A DNA stretch of 24,696 bases from CADCTM01 sp049671305 (GTDB taxonomy: Bacteria > Cyanobacteriota > Cyanobacteriia > Cyanobacteriales > Coleofasciculaceae), in contig JBATUR010000050.1 of NCBI GenBank assembly GCA_049671305.1, positions 1 to 24,696 of the forward strand, in the 5' to 3' direction. The translations under genes were made by a program, and so were the position numbers. The notes beneath the pieces were generated by a model, which did no database searches, had not been told where the DNA came from, and saw nothing but the letters and a program-made list of their open reading frames with translations. Below are positions 24,169 through 24,696 of this stretch, in pieces; the first letter of the stretch is position 1, and each line of letters starts with the position of its first letter.

Positions 24169-24696
24169 ATCAGCAGTATTCCTCGACCGAGATGGCGTCC
24201 TCAATATTGAAGCTGGTTATCTCTACCGGGTTGAGGACTTACAGCTAATTCCAGGGGCGGCGCAAGCGGTGCGACGCCTCAATGAGCAAAATCTCTTTTG
24301 TACACTGGTTTCTAACCAATCGGGACCAGCCAGAAGTTACTACGGTGCTGATCATGTAGAGGCGTTGCACCAGCGATTAGTGCATCTACTGCAAACAGAA
24401 GCTGATGCCCACCTAGATGCCCTGTATTACTGCCCTTACCTCAGTCCCCAAGCCGGGGGTATCAATCCCGACTTCACGCGCTGGAGCACCTGGCGCAAGC
24501 CGAATACGGGGATGTTAGTTGCGGCGGCTTGGGAACATGATTTAGATTTGCGGCAAAGTTTCATGGTTGGTGATAAGGCAACTGACGTTGATTTGGCACA
24601 CAATGCCGGATGTACGGGAATTTTAGTGCAGACTGGGTTTGGGCAAGCTGTCCTTGGTGGCAAATATCAGCACCATACCGAGCCTGATTTTATTGC
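24161..24696 (+). CDS. HAD-family histidinol/heptose-1,7-bisphosphate phosphatase-like protein (3' truncated by window edge)
   Basis: Reading from a GTG at 24161, the frame stays open to the window end (178 codons). It begins MAKSAVFLDRDGVLNIEAGYL, carrying the HAD nucleophile motif DRDGVLN, then LVSNQSG (motif II), WRKPNTGML (motif III Lys) and VGDKATDVDLAHNAG (motif IV). This matches D-glycero-D-manno-heptose-1,7-bisphosphate 7-phosphatase (GmhB) and the related histidinol phosphatase group. GmhB proteins usually have a zinc site (C-x-H then C-x-C before RKP). Here only YYCPY and STWRKP remain, so the site appears lost. The start overlaps the GT9 stop by eight bases, arguing for a joint heptose pathway. 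The GTG start is inferred from the fit of DRDG at residues 9-12. Confidence 0.83.
   Translation, partial: MAKSAVFLDRDGVLNIEAGYLYRVEDLQLIPGAAQAVRRLNEQNLFCTLVSNQSGPARSYYGADHVEALHQRLVHLLQTEADAHLDALYYCPYLSPQAGGINPDFTRWSTWRKPNTGMLVAAAWEHDLDLRQSFMVGDKATDVDLAHNAGCTGILVQTGFGQAVLGGKYQHHTEPDFI

Overview
The window looks like a chromosomal segment of a cyanobacterium. The evidence is many HIP1 octamers (GCGATCGC) in genes and spacers, a cyanobacterial-style CBS/PAS/GAF hybrid histidine kinase, an MEP-pathway ispD, and a type III-D CRISPR effector operon of the cyanobacterial kind (Csx10, Csx19, a TIGR03986-like RAMP). The genus cannot be fixed from the sequence alone.

Layout. (1) 1-825: the 3' end of a UvrD-like helicase gene, a terminator, and a 120-residue stand-alone receiver protein whose phospho-acceptor Asp is Asn. 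(2) 826-1836: about 1 kb without a convincing gene, full of inverted repeats and interspersed-repeat-like sequence. (3) 1837-6792: a 1651-residue hybrid histidine kinase (four CBS, two PAS, two GAF, HisKA, HATPase, two receivers, Hpt). Its first GAF carries a DXCF-like cysteine pair typical of cyanobacteriochromes. (4) 6776-10571, minus strand: a four-gene run of zinc-ribbon/membrane protein, small membrane protein, FHA-flavoprotein fusion and FHA-zinc-ribbon protein. (5) 10739-11163, minus strand: a broken phospholipase-D-like gene. (6) 11293-21709, plus strand: the type III-D CRISPR operon, in the order CARF protein, cas10, cas7, csx10, double cas7, csx19, Uma2-family nuclease, large RAMP. 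Most junctions overlap, often as ATGA. (7) 21807-22433: a small PD-(D/E)XK-like protein. (8) 22453-24696: ispD on the minus strand, diverging from a GT9 glycosyltransferase gene that overlaps a truncated heptose-bisphosphate-phosphatase-like gene.

How the CRISPR genes probably work together. Cas10 (no HD domain, intact GGDD) should sense target RNA and make cyclic oligoadenylate. Cas7, Csx10, the double Cas7, Csx19 and the large RAMP should form the RNA-guided, RNA-cleaving body, like the Synechocystis III-Dv complex but with Cas7 and Csx10 on separate chains. The co-translated CARF protein would bind the second messenger, but its nuclease active site looks destroyed. An intact Uma2-family nuclease sits inside the operon and an intact PD-(D/E)XK-like protein follows it. 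No cas1, cas2, cas6 or CRISPR array lies in the window, so crRNA must come from elsewhere. The most unusual features are the degenerate CARF nuclease, the embedded Uma2 gene, the unphosphorylatable receiver, the CBS-plus-cyanobacteriochrome-like kinase and the FHA-flavoprotein fusion.
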